In this document: piece by piece, positions 37,325 to 50,875 of the stretch | Position numbering within the stretch: position 1 is the first letter of the stretch | Layout: each line of letters opens with the position of its first letter | From: Neelides folsomi | Lineage: Eukaryota > Arthropoda > Collembola > Neelipleona > Neelidae | NCBI GenBank assembly: GCA_034687125.1 | Contig: JAQGBZ010000028.1 | Location: forward strand, 1-64,000 | Direction of reading: 5' to 3' | DNA: 64,000 nucleotides | Program-made: the position numbers and the translations under genes | Notes under the pieces: generated by a model | What the model was told of the DNA's origin: nothing | Seen by the model: only the letters and a program-made list of their open reading frames with translations | Databases searched by the model: none

Positions 37325-37808
37325 CCGCCTTGACCTCCGCCGACCCACCTAGAAGTCCCTTCATCTTTGTATCTATATATCATATGTATTATTTCCTCAG
37401 TGATATCGAGGGTTCTTGAGTGAAATCTTGTGCTCCCCTTCAATTGCTTTTCCTCCCAGTGGAGAAATCTCCCCACAACTTGAAAGTTGGAATTTTTGAG
37501 TTCCAACTCTGAAGTTGTCCGAATCTCTCAATTTGACAACCGTCGAAGGTTGGGATGTTGAGAGTCGGGAAGTGTTACATAACCGTAATTTGTAATAATA
37601 TTAATATTGATTGCTACTGGCTATGTATGGAATAATATTGTTGTAAGTTCTATCGATAGGAGACGCGAGAACAAAAGGGGCAGATAATCCCCAAGCTTAG
37701 GCCATCTTTAATAAAAGGGGATTTCCCCCACTAACAATTAATGGACTCGCGAGGAAATAAAAGAGCAGTGATGCAATGAAGAATGGCCCTTATTCCCCCT
37801 CAATGATT

Positions 37809-39750
37809 TTATTCTCCCATTGTTCCGAAAAGCCTCTTGAACAGAGAAGGCCGCCCGACGATCCCGACCTCCACCGGGTAATGGTCCGACACGGCCAAGG
37901 CCTCCGTCTCGCTCAACCCAAGCGCCAGGTCAAAGTGGAAAACCGAAGACTTTCGGACTCGCTTTGACAATTCGCTCCCGCTCACCACGATCCTGATAAA
38001 ATAAAAATTAATTAATCTCCATTTTCTCCACAAGGGAAGTTCCAGAGGGCTGGAACTTGGAAGGATTCCGAAGGATGTTGAAACCACGTGGGGCATTTTC
38101 CACATTTAATATTCTGTTTCCATTCCACGTTCTCGGCAGAGATCAATCAATGTGTTAATTGGATTTAACTCAAGGAAGGGAAAATTCCTTGGAGATTCTT
38201 TCATTTGGTCATATGGATTCATTCCATGTTTATAATCTTACCTGTCATATGCACAATGCGTCTTGGTCACTGTCGTGTCAACGTCTCCAATGAGCCACTT
38301 GAACTTCTTGTCAGTCCACAAACGGATGTTTTCCCAATCCCGCTTGCGCACGTAGGAACAATCCGCATTTAAGTCTCCGATTACAATCACGCCCTTGGAA
38401 GGAAATCAAAACACTTCCAGAAACATAATAAACTCGCATAATAAAAGTGTCAATTTATAATAAAAGTAAATAATAATACCAATAATAATAGTAAATTATC
38501 TCCATAAATATTTATAGTTACAAATCGGATCTCAATTTAGCATTACAATCAATAGAAATGATTTATTTATCCAATCTAAACATTTAAATGCATTAAGGAC
38601 TTGTGATTTATCACCATTTGGGCCAAATGTTTAATTAGTTGGAGAATTCGAGTTTCTATTCAAGTCGGATATTATTCATTTTATTCATAAATGCATAATA
38701 TATACATAAGATCATAACTAGAGTATCTTAAGTATACCATACATATATGTATGTATGGTACTTCATAGGTATATTGTAGAGTTTATAATCACAATAAACT
38801 TCACTCAATATTGTATACATAATATGTACTCATATATTTATTTATGTATATAACAGAATATATGTTAGTATATATTGAGTAAATTCATTGCCGTTCTCAC
38901 CTTTGTGTTAAAGGTATTTTCTGCAAAAGCAACGACCTCCACGAGAGCGTCAATTTCCTTCGCCGCATCGCTCGGCTTCGTGTGGACGGAAATGAGGGCC
39001 AAATCGGACGGCGGTCCTGAGGATTTCGACATTTACAATTTCCCATTTCCCTCCTTTGATTCATTCACCTCTGGAGTGCCTGAGACGAAGATGGGCGACG
39101 AGAGGTTCGCGGGTGAAAGGATCTCCAGGAGAATCGTCAAAGAGCAAAAACTTCTTCACCTCAACTGAACCGACCCTAAATAGGCAAAATTGGTTGAGCT
39201 GGGGAGAAGTGGAAATGAGAAAGGCATACCTGTAAATGAGGGCATATTGCTCCTTGTTCTTCGACCGCCCCACTCGTCCGGTCAATCCGTATTCGAACTT
39301 GGTTGTGGAATTGGCGTTGACGGCCGTCATCAATTTACCCATCACTTGGTCAGTACGGTCGGTAATTTCAGAGATGGCCAAAACATCATAGCGACGGATG
39401 ATCTTCATCATTCACATTAATTAACATCATTCACCTTTTTTCTTTTTTTTTTACTTTTATTACATTACTTATTGTTTAATACTTTTTGATATCAATCATT
39501 ATTGTTTTTCTACAACTTTGATCATTTTCTCATTTATATTTTTCTACTTTTATTCTTTTCTATTATTTTTTCTCATGAAGTGTCTTACTTTGACGAGTGA
39601 GTTGAGGACTGCAGGATTCTGTACCTTGGGAACCCCAAACTTTCTGACGTTGAATGCCCCTATGAGAATGGTCGGTTCCTCAGCCGTTCCGCACCCGCAC
39701 CAGAGAAGAAGGAAAAGGGAGGATAAATTGAGTCCATTGTGAGATCTCAT
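37809..39750 (-). CDS. DNASE1L: Secreted DNase I-like endonuclease
   Basis: Ca/Mg-dependent endonuclease of the exonuclease-endonuclease-phosphatase fold. Six exons on the minus strand: 39750-39589, 39402-39230, 39175-39069, 39016-38901, 38393-38242, 37992-37809. Phases agree and the product is 297 residues (human DNASE1L3 has 305). The N-terminus is a signal peptide (LNLSSLFLLLWCGCGTAEE). Catalytic features: the EITD glutamate, LISVHTKP with the first catalytic His, IGDLNADCSYV, and SDHYPVEV with the second His. The conserved disulfide pair is present (DCSYV and HCAYDR). The C-terminal tail after the core is short and basic (LFKRLFGTMGE), much shorter than in DNASE1L3. The gene converges on smoothelin, with 484 bp between the two stops. 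The intron at 39017-39068 is only 52 nt. Confidence 0.93.
38735..38760. repeat. AT palindrome in a DNase intron
   Basis: TACCATACATATATG followed by TATGTATGGTA forms a near-palindrome of 26 nt in the 500-bp intron between exons 4 and 5 of the DNase-like gene. No function is implied. Confidence 0.4.
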
Positions 39751-41394
39751 TCCACTTGTGGAAGAATGAGGAATTGCGGAACTTGGGACTTTGGGGAGGT
39801 CAGGAGAATTCCTGAGAGTGATCTTCTCATTAGCGAGAGTTCTCTCCGCGACTTGCATGCAAATAAGTGAAGATCTCCTTCAGGGCACACCAAAACTTTC
39901 AATAACCGACACTTCCAAGAGACAAATGAGAGTTCTTCACAAACTTTGCAAAACTTGGAATCAAATGGAAAAACACGTAATAAGTCGTCATAGACCAATG
40001 ACTCAATGCAAATTGAGCTGATTCATCATTTGACACGTGGATGAGACAGACAAAATATGCCAGAATAAAAATCCTGTATTTACCAACATCTCAGCTCATA
40101 TATATAATAGTATATTAAAATGGCAATTTAACATGTTAAGAACAGAACAAAGGACATATTTAATACGTTATATTTTATTTACCATATAAAGTATATAAAA
40201 CATTTAATCATTATCTTTGACTTTATTAAATATTAATATTTTAAAATTTAATATAAAAAGAAAGAATTGAAGGAAGAATTGTGAAGGTCTTTTAATATCT
40301 TAAGGATATTCAAATTGAAGTCGTGAAAATATCCCCAACATTCCTCGTTATATCATCAATGATATTTATTATATAGGAAGTTCCTCCTTTTACAAGGCCG
40401 CGATCATTTGCATATTCATATATAATAAAGGCTTTGGATGATCATCAACTTGAATATTTAGCATTTGAAATGGGTTACATGAAAAGGAGGATTTGAACAA
40501 ATGGCCCCTTCTTTGAATCCATTCTTAAATGTTGAGGAAATTCTTCATCAATCCCAAGATCTCACTTCCGACAAATATTCCAAACAAAGAAACTTCCGCT
40601 CATTCTCAACATGGAACACCAAGGGGAAAATTGACCTTTTTTACGATTGTCTTGGCGGGAATGGAAATCCATTCACACCACTTGAATTATGATTTTAAAC
40701 TTGTCGGTGTCAGGGGTTATCTAACACATTATGTTGAAATGTAGTATCAGTAAAATACGTAATATTTAATATTATTTATTTTCACATATATGAGTTGATA
40801 TTTTATATTAAGCATGGTTGTATGGTATATGTACCATATTTTCCCAAACGAAGAATTGATGATAATAATGATAAAAAATAAGGAAAATATTTTTCAGCTC
40901 TTTAATGCCATCATTAAGGAATGGATACAAATAATGAGATTTATGAGATACAGCTGGCACAAAACATTTTTTCCCTAAATAAATCCACACATACTTACAT
41001 ATCGTATTTAAATACAAATAACTTATTAGCATTTTCCTTTCATCAAATTCACTTTTGCACAATTTCATAATTGCTCAACTTTAGGTCTCTTATGTCTGAG
41101 AATAGAATTTTATAGCCGGAGTATTAATTGCTATTATTATATGTATACATAGTACATAATGTACTTAAATGTTATTAAAATATAGAATACATATATTATG
41201 TATTTTATAATGCGATTTAATTTAAGAAAAAGAATATTTAACTCATTGAATATAAAAGAATAGGAAAAAACATTCATTCATTATCACTCTTAAAGTTGAA
41301 TCATTGAATATATATTTAAAATAGTTAAATAATATAAAAAGTATTAACTTCCTTATTCAATTTTGTCAAATTGTAGGAAGAATTTTTGAGAAAT
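39751..41394. other. Spacer between two minus-strand genes
   Basis: About 1.6 kb holding the DNase-like promoter (right of 39750) and the 3' flank of the orphan two-TM gene. It is AT-rich. Short ORFs at 40,501-40,744 have no recognisable domain. I see no RNA gene or element ends. Confidence 0.4.
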
Positions 41395-42190
41395 TTAGTC
41401 GTCGCCGTCATCATTGAGCAGAACTTTTGAGTCTCCGGTCTGAAGATCAGTGATGATTTTCTATTGACAAAAGTCATTAAGCGATATATTTAAATGAGAT
41501 ATGATTAAGATATTTAAATGAAATTCACCCCTAATATTTTCCTTCTCCGAGTGTCGCGTCTCTTCATGACGATGCAACAACAAAGAGAAATGGCTGCAAG
41601 AAAGGAGAGAAAGCAAACCAACATGAACAGCGGAACCACAAGCTCAGAACGTTCAATTCCCTAAATAAAATAGTTAAAATACCAAAGATCACATACAAGA
41701 ATAATTAATCCAATAATTACAGGCAGTCTCTAATTAACTAATTAATTAATATTAACTAATTAATTTACTAATTAATATGGTTTAAACTGACCGTTATTGA
41801 TTTGAGATAATCGACCGTTTTCCTCATGGCCTGAGCAAACTTTTCCTCAAATATCTGATCCGTAGGTTCGGTGGATGTTCCATTGACTGCCGTGGAGTTT
41901 TCCGGTGTCCACGTGGTAACAAATGAAATGTTGAGAGTTGTGGTGGTGGTCGCCCAGGTCGTCGTCTCCACTGTTTCGTTCCCACCCACCGGGTAAAAGA
42001 GTCTTAAAAGTCCTTGTGGTCCCCCGGTGTAGAAAAGACCTCCAAGGAAGGCCAAGAGCCCTCCGACAATGAGAACAACAACCAGCCCACCGAGCCCGAC
42101 CAACCAGCACGAGGTCGAGGACGAGGGCGGCGGTCGGACGATGTATCCATCACGTTCGCTCTGACCCAGCAATTTGTAGTCCTTCACCAT
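41395..42190 (-). CDS. Orphan two-transmembrane protein
   Basis: I do not recognise the family. Three minus-strand exons, 42190-41792, 41660-41529 and 41460-41395, all join in phase 0 to give 198 residues. The N-terminal 28 or so residues are polar and probably cytosolic. TM1 is a Gly/Val/Leu-rich helix (CWLVGLGGLVVVLIVGGLLA, about residues 28-50). An extracellular-type loop of about 85 residues is Thr-rich with several N-glycosylation sites (NETV, NISF, NSTA, NGTS). TM2 (VPLFMLVCFLSFLAAISLCC, about 141-162) ends in a CCC cluster, likely palmitoylated, followed by a basic MKRRDTRRRK stop-transfer. The acidic tail ends NDDGDD. The topology is inferred, with both ends inside. Confidence 0.72.
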
Positions 42191-45100
42191 GTTGAACTAA
42201 CTTGGATTAAGGAGCGAATGACGTGTCGAGTGGAAGACATGGACTTAATTAATAGGCCCGTCTGTTGTGTGTGTGTTCAGGTGGGGAGGATTAGCAGATG
42301 GTTCCATCGGACACGAGTCCGAACAATGGAAATGCAAATAAAAATGATCACCACTTGTGGGCCACTGGCTCCATTAATGAGAAAAAAATAAATATTTCTT
42401 TATATGTTCTTTTTTATTTGGAATGAAGTGCTAATTCTTTCACTCGTGTACAATTCAATTATTTAATGACTAAAATTCATGCAATCACATTTCACCAGTA
42501 TCGTTCAGCTCCTTAATTAATTATATTTCTTTTTTAGGAAACGTTGTACAAATAAGCGATAGGTACAAGATACGCGTGTAATGGCCGTATAAATTTTTTT
42601 ATTATTCCTCTCACTTTTAGAGAGCTTTGGATATTAATTTTAAATATATCTTCCCTATATGTACTCTAATCAGTACTTGGTGGATTAACAAAAACCATTT
42701 TTGCATTTATACAATTTCAACGAGTTAAAATTAATTAAAATGTTTGATAGCTATTAAATTAAGAAACACTAATGTACATACTATACTAATACATGTATGG
42801 ATGTTTACCACAGGCATTTTACTTATTACATTTATTGTAACCAGTTGACAATATTAAAAATGACAATTAATAGTTATTTAATCAATTGTGGCTTTCCTTG
42901 TAATAACATGATAGCAATACTATACTTATGTATTGAATAATATTAAACACATTTATATAAACTTACATTTAGTACATTTTAGTATGTTGAACAGCGATAA
43001 TAGAAATTTAAATATTCGGGAAGTTTTTATATTCCAATTGTCCTAGTGCTCTTTTAATTAATCAATATTATCAAAATTAAAAACCACAAAATGATTGTTA
43101 TTTAGAAAATCTAAACATTCTCCGGGCTAATGCCATTTAAAATAAAAATAATAAATCCAATGTCCAATATTTGATCTACATATTTTAATGCATCGTAAAT
43201 GTATAAGGGTATCTAAAGATTGATCCTTGAATCTATACTATGTTTATAAGATTATAAATATTTTTATATTCATATAACTTCTATTAAAATTCAAGATTTA
43301 TTTAAACATTTATATGACTTTTTCATGTGGATTTATTGCAGACATAATATGCATTTTTACAATTGAATCGAACTGTAACAAGTAACATGTTAATGATAGG
43401 ACATACGTTAAATGTAATTTTATATCGATCAATATTGCCTTGACGGTCGTAAAGGGACAAATGGCAAACTCGTTAAAGTTAATTAAGGTTAATTCATATT
43501 GCCGTACCGCGTATTGTATTGTTCATATATCCTTGTCAAAAACTATTTTATCCTAGACTACCTATTTAAATGTAATTAGATATTTATTTAGTTATTACTT
43601 ACTTTTTAATTATTAATGTAATTACAAATAGGTATTGTAAAAGATAATAAAGGAAACAATTAATATTAAAATGATGAAATACACCTGCATGTATTTATAT
43701 ATTTATCCTTAACTATTATGGATTTTGAATTATACATTAAATAATGTGAATAGTTCCTAACTAATGTATATAATTTACTACTTAATATTGCACAAGCTAT
43801 TGGAATCGGTCTTCAATGAGACCCGAACTATTTCATATTAATTTAAGGAGCTAATAATAAATAGGTATTTGATATTAAATAATTTAATAAAAATATTTTA
43901 TCCCAATATCTAAATATTATCACTCGGTCAAATTTGTCTATTTGATATAAACTCTTCAAAATCGACATTTATTGTGTAATTACGCATTCCACTCCTACAA
44001 AGTTAATATAAAGTTATATTACAATTAATAATTGATCATAAAGAAGGTCTTCCAAATACTCAAATAATGGAGAAAATCGTAGAAAAATAATAAATTAATG
44101 AATTCCGCCATTCAAACGTGTCCCACTTTAACCTATTTTTATCTCTAAAGTGGTCATTTAAACTATTTACAATTAGTGACGGGCATTTTGTGACAAAACA
44201 TTTAAATTGCTGCTAGGATAAAAATTTCAGTTTCGTATAATATTTAATAATATTATTAAAGCATTTACAATTAGTAGTATTTGGGACCATTGCATTTAAT
44301 ATCTTTCAAATGCATTTCTGTCCTTTATATTTTCGTACTCATACAGTTGAAGAAAGAACGCGTACTGAACGTAATAAATTTAATAATTGAACTATCTCTA
44401 CAAATTGTATTTTTATAAATTAATGGAAGGTAAACGAGAAATGAATTTTGGACCCATTGAAATGATCATAAAGGTTTGGATTCAAAGATCGCTAAAGGTG
44501 TTTCTAATAAAGACTTAATATAATCTAAAATACCTAATACCAATAACAGTTAGCTATAGAAGGAATTAATTGTACCATATCAATACATTACTTATATGGT
44601 TATTTTTTTGCTCTCTACGTATACATGAAGTATACAGATTTCATTAAATCTCAATGGTTCGAATACCCAAAGAGAGTCCAATATTAAAATTGAGTTGTGA
44701 GAGAATTTGACTCTAATTATTGTCACATTGGCTATTAAACCCAAAAGGAGAAAACATTATAAATCACATTGGACTAAAAATGCATTTGAATTTGTGTTGG
44801 TTTTGAGAATTGAAATAGAAATAGACATTTGTGCACATTTTGTTATTTTATTTATTCTTTGTGCATATTTGAATGAAATTCTATCACAGTGGTCAAATGA
44901 AAGCGAAGCATTTGCAAATTGATTCCTTAAATCAAATCTCACCACTAAAATCATTTTCCACTCCTAAAGCTTACACTGAATAATATTTTAAAACTACTAC
45001 GACATTGACTCTTATAATGAATTTCAAGTATGTTACTTGATATAACAATATACTATATATTTGGTATTATATATATATTATATATTTGGAAATTCAAATC

Positions 45101-46297
45101 CCAAGTGGAAATTCAAGTGTTTTCGTCAATTAAAGGAACTATGAATAAATGTGTATATACAATATACAGTTATGTATATGGGACTTATGGAATGAGGATC
45201 AACTTTGCATCAATGATATCAAATACATTTAATGATCAGAAGCTTTGTGATGTTAAGCGCCTTTGGATTGTGATGGCAAATTTACTTATATAATCTATGT
45301 AATTCATTAAAACTTAAAACTGACTAACCTTAAGATAGGAAGTCTGTATTAATTCAAGATTCAAATGAACTTTATGTAACTTCAAATGATTTTGGAAACT
45401 AAAAGTTTAAAATAGAGCTAACTATTAATTGTAATTAACTCGGGCTATAAAATTCCATTGACCAGATTCTACTAAAGGTAACATTTGAATAAAAGGAACT
45501 GGGAATTAAAATGAGGTTTCAAATCATCCAAAAATTGGAGCTTTTTTCGAGAGATCATTTTGGGGAGGACTAGTGAGTATATGAATAATATATATATATA
45601 GGTATATATTTTTTTTTTGAATAATATCTTCATCGTCTCAATTGACTAAGGATGTCATGTACAAGCTCGTAAATGTCTTAAAGACTGAGCCAAAATATTT
45701 CCAAATTCATTTCATGAACTTTGAACAATTCCCAAATATTTCTTTCCTTTTCCCAAGAGTCGTTGAGACAAATGGAATTTTGAGCTTCCAATGACGTCAT
45801 TTTTTTTAATAAATAATTTAAACTCCTTCTCATACCAAACGCATTTTTTAAACTTTTCCAATTCATTGGTTGGACGGGAAAAGTTTAAATCTTGTGGGAG
45901 TTCAATTCATTATTAAATATAAGAAAATTAAATTAGGTATATAATTATACTACTTATAAATCTATCCTTGCATTGCTGACTCATTAAGGAACATTAATTT
46001 AAAAAAAGTGGCCAGATCTAAAAGTGAGGAAAAAGATCACAGCTAGTAAATTGGCTACTTAATTGTAAGTTGATCCATTCCTAAATAAATATATTTTATT
46101 TCTGCTCCCTTCTTAAATCGGTTGATAAAGCGTATTAAAATCCTTTTGGTATTTCTACAAATCATCACGGCTATTCAATTAGCTTCTACAAGATCAATAA
46201 TATTCAAATAAATCACGTTCAATTTTGTATTCCCGCACTGCCCCGTTGGCAATGAAAAATGACTTTGGATTTAGCGACCTTTGGTCGCTCAATTAAA
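42191..46297. other. AT-rich intergenic region
   Basis: About 4.1 kb of strongly AT-rich sequence. No ORF shows a recognisable motif. The longest, 87 residues from 45030 and 71 residues from 44707, look like chance frames. I see no terminal inverted repeats with convincing flanks and no tRNA-like cloverleaf. The promoter of the two-TM gene should lie just right of 42190. Confidence 0.45.
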
Positions 46298-47970
46298 TTA
46301 AAAAGCGAACAAGTTGAGGACGAAAGAAAACATGGCGCAGACGTAGGGGGCCAAAAGCGAGTAGTGCAAATATGTGGATGACAAGAACGTGAAATGGAGG
46401 ATCAAACCGCGGAGGAGATCTTGTTCCAAAATCCGGGCTGGTTCTTCCTTCATTCCGTTCCAAATCCCGGTCTTGTAATATTCATCAAGGAGGCTTTCCT
46501 TGGAAATGTACAACCCATACATCCACTCAGTTAGCTCAGATGAACTCCGAGGGACCTAAAAATATTTAAAAAATTGGTTTTTTAAACTACCAACTTTAAA
46601 TAAATTGATTAATTTTTCACTAATAATTAATGTCTTACGGATGAGATGGGGAAAATCCGATAATGAAAGCGGACAGTTTGGGGCGGAGCGTAGCCAAAGA
46701 GTATTGCTCCTAAATCAAGAGCCTCGCCGTTTTTGTAGCCAATAGTAAGGTCAATAATGTATCTCAGTTCACCATCCCGTGCTTCATAGTCTTAAGTAGT
46801 AATTTAAATAAAATTAAATAAGAGAAAATAATTAAACAAGAGTATTATATTCCAATTTTATTAATTTCTTACTATTGTTGGGAATCGGACCCTCGCTTTT
46901 GTCAAATCGTTGAGGACTTGAAGGTGCAAGGGTTTGAATAATCGCTTCCACCGCACCAGTTCTTGGCAAAGTCACATTGTTCAATTTCGGCAAATTATTC
47001 TTTTCCGCAAACCTGAATATAAAAGAGCAATCCAATTAATAAAATCAGAATAAAATCAGAAAAAGCATGTATATATATTTATTTATTTAATTGGAATAAA
47101 AGAAAGAGACCGATGGCTCGTTTCGCGACGTTTCCAAAGGAATCCTCCTTCAGGGAAAAGAACAAGCCATTTTCGATTACGAGGAACATAAGTTTGCTTG
47201 AGATATTCTGCAAGATCCCGGACGGTGGCCTCACGTTTGTCACGTCCCTGAAAAAACCATCGTTTTACAATTAAAACTCCAAAGGGCTTCAGTTAATCCA
47301 ATTAAAAATGATCCTTCAGTTAAGTTAAGTTAATTACCGAAGCGATGAAAAAATCCCCATGGATGAAGGAAACGATCCCGAAGTTCGTAAACTTGAAAAC
47401 TCCGTCCATGATCCAATTGAGGTTTGGGAGAAGTCCGGGCTTTGTGTTGAAAGCCGCCATAAGAAGAGGAACATCGCTGGTTGATTGATGATTGACAAGG
47501 ACTAGACATTCACTTCGGACAACTTCGTCCACGTTGTCCCCTGACTCCACGACTAAAACCAACCATTTATTAATTCCATATAAAACTCAACGAGTAATTC
47601 ATGTAATTCTCCAAGGGAAATATGAATCAGCTGATGATCAGAATCAATGAATTAATTAAATTCCCCACTTACTGTGATACTCAGCTGTATATGACCAGAG
47701 TGAGACCATGGCCAGGAGCCAATGGAAAAAAATCCCCTCGATTTTCCAATAAAGGGAGTCATTGAGGAACCGAAGAGGTTGAAGCATGAGCATCCAAATG
47801 ACATAGGTCGGGATGCAGTAAAGGTTGTTCAGGAGGATAAAACCACAGCGGATAATACAAAGTGTACATTTCAATAACCTGGAATGAAGATAAGTCCAAT
47901 TAGCTCATTTATATATTTAATGGTAATACTGTTGGAGTAAGAGAGATGTTCACCTGGCCGCCAGCGACAT
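46298..47970 (-). CDS. LPGAT1: Lysophospholipid acyltransferase, LPGAT1-type
   Basis: ER membrane acyltransferase that transfers acyl-CoA to lysophospholipids. Seven minus-strand exons: 47970-47954, 47878-47673, 47552-47338, 47247-47111, 47012-46873, 46790-46639, 46555-46298. They keep phase throughout and give 374 residues (human LPGAT1 has 370). The NHX4D catalytic motif is NHQSTSD (about 95-101). It is followed by [21 protein letters not shown], the block typical of LPGAT1. FPEGG (about 177-181) is the acceptor-binding motif, and [16 protein letters not shown] continues the family pattern. Hydrophobic segments lie near the N-terminus and at the C-terminus. Exon 1 encodes only MSLAA and two bases of the next codon. 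Its start is 381 bp downstream of the fumarase stop on the same strand. Confidence 0.93.
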
Positions 47971-48351
47971 TTCTAAATTAAAATTAAAAATAATTAGGCC
48001 GGGGATGAAGATTCCCCTTTGACGGACGCCAATTCGTATGATGACCCTTCGAAGGTCGTCGTGGATCAAAACTCACACCAATTTTGCAAGAAAGGAAATG
48101 GAGAATGAAAAAGAGATAAAAACAAGTCGAGTAGTAAATTATATATCATATATGTACACGAGGGGTTTTCATGCAGCCCGCCAACCCTGCAACTTTTTCC
48201 AACACGTAGCTTTGAGCCAATTCACTTCCAATGACTTTAAATGAGCTAAATGTCTTTAAATGTCCTTTCACCCCTCCTGACTTCTTCCGAGAAATAATTG
48301 AGAAATATTTTGGTAATTTGTTCCACTAGAGTTTTATTGTCAGAAGATTTA
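47971..48351 (-). promoter_or_regulatory. Compact spacer between fumarase stop and LPGAT1 start
   Basis: Only 381 bp separate the fumarase stop codon from the LPGAT1 start on the same strand. The fumarase 3' UTR and the LPGAT1 promoter and 5' UTR must share this interval, unless LPGAT1 starts from an internal or upstream promoter. I cannot assign specific motifs. Confidence 0.4.
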
Positions 48352-50875
48352 TTATTTTGGGCCGAGCATGTCTTCCGGCCGAACCCAAGCATCGAACTCT
48401 GCCTCGGTGAGATATCCAAGTTTGAGGGCAGTCGCCTTCAACGTGGCCCCCTCCTTGTGGGCTGTTTTGGCTATCTTCGCAGCCTTGAAACAAAGATCAA
48501 ATGTCAAACATCAATTCAGCACAAATTGCGTTCCAATAATCCACACATTCCCCAATGACACCAAGAGCCATTATCAGCTTTTATCAATCATTTACATGTC
48601 TCGTGACAGTCAACCAGGGTTCATTAATTTAATTAAAAAATTGAGTCAAGTTAACAACATTAGTCCTATGACAGGACAACATATACTATAATTTGGACAA
48701 GAAATCAATAAGTGTTGAGTGGATGCGGAAAGGGGGAGGATAATTATTTAATTACCCTTTTAAATAATTAAAAAGAAGATAATTATTTAATAATCTTTGG
48801 ATAACTAAATAATTAACTTTGTTGGGCTAATAAATCATGTATTGTTGGGCCTATGTTATGTTCTAAGATTATTTGGCATATCAATTGATGTTGGCTATAT
48901 TTGTGGACTAACCTTGTCATATCCAATGTGTGGGTTGAGGGCCGTGACGAGCATCAACGACTCGTGAAGGATTTTCTCAATGTTTGCAGTATTCGGGACA
49001 ATTCCGTCAACACAGTTGGTAGTGAAAGCACGACAGCTGTCCCCGAGCAAACGAATTGATCTGCCCAAATAACCCGGTTATCAACTCATCATCAACCAAG
49101 ACCTCAATTCCCACGATTTACCTCAGGACATTGGCCACAATCACGGGTTTGAATACATTTAGCTCAAAGTGGCCGTTGGAGGCTCCGACAGAAACTGCCA
49201 CATTGTTGCCCATGACTTGAGCAGCAACCATGGTGATGGCTTCACATTGAGTCGGATTCACTTTACCGGGCATGATAGAAGAACCCGGCTCGTTTTCCGG
49301 AAGACTCAATTCGCCCAATCCGCAACGTGGTCCGGATCCAAGGAACCGAATGTCGTTTGCAATCTTAAACCAAAATCCCAATTAACCAATGTCTAAATGT
49401 TTATCTATACTAAATGAGCTAAACGTGTCTAAAATGGGCATTTGAATGGAATGGAATTAATTAATGCTGATTGATTTACCTTCATCACGGAACAGGCGAT
49501 GGTGTTGAGAGCTCCGGAAACCTCGACCATGGCGTCGTGTGAGGCCAATGCTTCGAACTTATTTGGAGATGTGACATAAGGAAGGCCGGTGAGTTGGGCA
49601 ATGACCGAGGCCACTTTGACATCAAATCCCTTTGGTGTGTTGAGACCAGTACCGACGGCTGTTCCTCCTGCAGCTAAATAGTACAACCGAGGTAGAACGC
49701 TCTCAACTCGTTCAAGGGCAAATTTCATCTGCTGGGCATAGCCGCTGAATTCTTGCCCAAGTGTCAAAGGAGTGGCGTCCTTGAAAAATGGAAATAAAAA
49801 TAATTTATCCGCTCATAAGAATAGTCATAAGATACTTAATATATTTGGCATTAATTTTAATTAACATGCCTTTATATAACATAATTTGTTTTAAATAATA
49901 TTCTCTTAATCCAGGTATTTAACTTACTTGAGTATGCGTCCGACCAATTTTAATGATGTGTGCAAAGTCTTTTGCCTTTTTGTCCAATGCGGCATGGAGG
50001 AGCTGAAGGCCGGGGATCAAGGTTTTTTGGATTTCCACACCAACAGCAATGTGCATGGCAGTTGGAAAAGTGTCGTTGGAGCTCTGTTGGACATTTTAAA
50101 TATAAATAAACGAATTAGAAGGGAATGTAGAAGAAACCTGGCTTTTATTGACGTGATCATTAGGATGAACCGGGTCTTTGGATCCGAGCTTTCCTCCGAG
50201 TAATTGAATCGCCCGATTCGAGATCACCTCATTAGTGTTCATGTTGGTTTGGGTGCCAGACCCAGTTTGCCAGATGACTAGAGGAAAGTGAGACTCGTAC
50301 AATTCGCCACTAATAACCTGAACAGACCATTTTAATTTAAAATTAAATTTTTAATTTAAAATTTAACAATTAATTGGGTTTACTTCATCAGCAGCCTTGC
50401 AAATCGCATCAGCGATCTTGGGATCGAGGCCGTATTCTTTATTCACAATGGCAGCAGCCTTCTTCAAGAGACCCATCGCCTTGATGACCGGGAGCTGAGA
50501 ATGAGAAAAATTTTAATTGGACCAGCTGATTAATTGATTTTATTGATTAATTAGCTAATTAATTAATTACAGGCATCCGCTCGGCCGAGTCCCCAATGGG
50601 GAAGTTCATGACGGAGCGGAGAGTCTGAGCACCGTACAACTTGTCGGCCGGGACGTTGAGCTCCCCGAACGTGTCCTGTTCGACCCGAAATCCGGACGAG
50701 AGAGACATGATGCCGGTGGGATGGCAAGTCCTGGAATGATCTTAATTAATCGAGGGATGGGAGACGAAGGCGGTGGGGGTGAGTGGGTGGGGGCAAACCT
50801 TGGGACTTTGGCGAAGAGGATCCCGCGGGCGGCGGCGGCCGCCGGCCGCACCGACACCCTCCATGCCAACTCCAT
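48352..50875 (-). CDS. FH: Fumarate hydratase, class II
   Basis: Converts fumarate to L-malate in the TCA cycle. Eight minus-strand exons: 50875-50799, 50730-50571, 50494-50384, 50317-50138, 50083-49928, 49779-49480, 49363-49122, 49060-48913; the terminal exon is 48483-48352, making nine in all. Phases agree and the product is 501 residues (human FH has 510). The first 30 or so residues form an Arg/Ala-rich mitochondrial presequence ([20 protein letters not shown]). A second in-frame ATG at 50708 ([17 protein letters not shown]) sits where cytosolic fumarase begins. Key motifs: [20 protein letters not shown] with the catalytic His, TGLNTPKGF, and the fumarase/lyase signature [11 protein letters not shown] (about 355-365). 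The C-terminus [12 protein letters not shown] is conserved. All exons look intact. Confidence 0.97.

Noticed and set aside
44640..44670. GGTTCGAAT-like T-loop sequence hinting at a tRNA
   Set aside because: Flanking bases do not form acceptor, D or anticodon stems.
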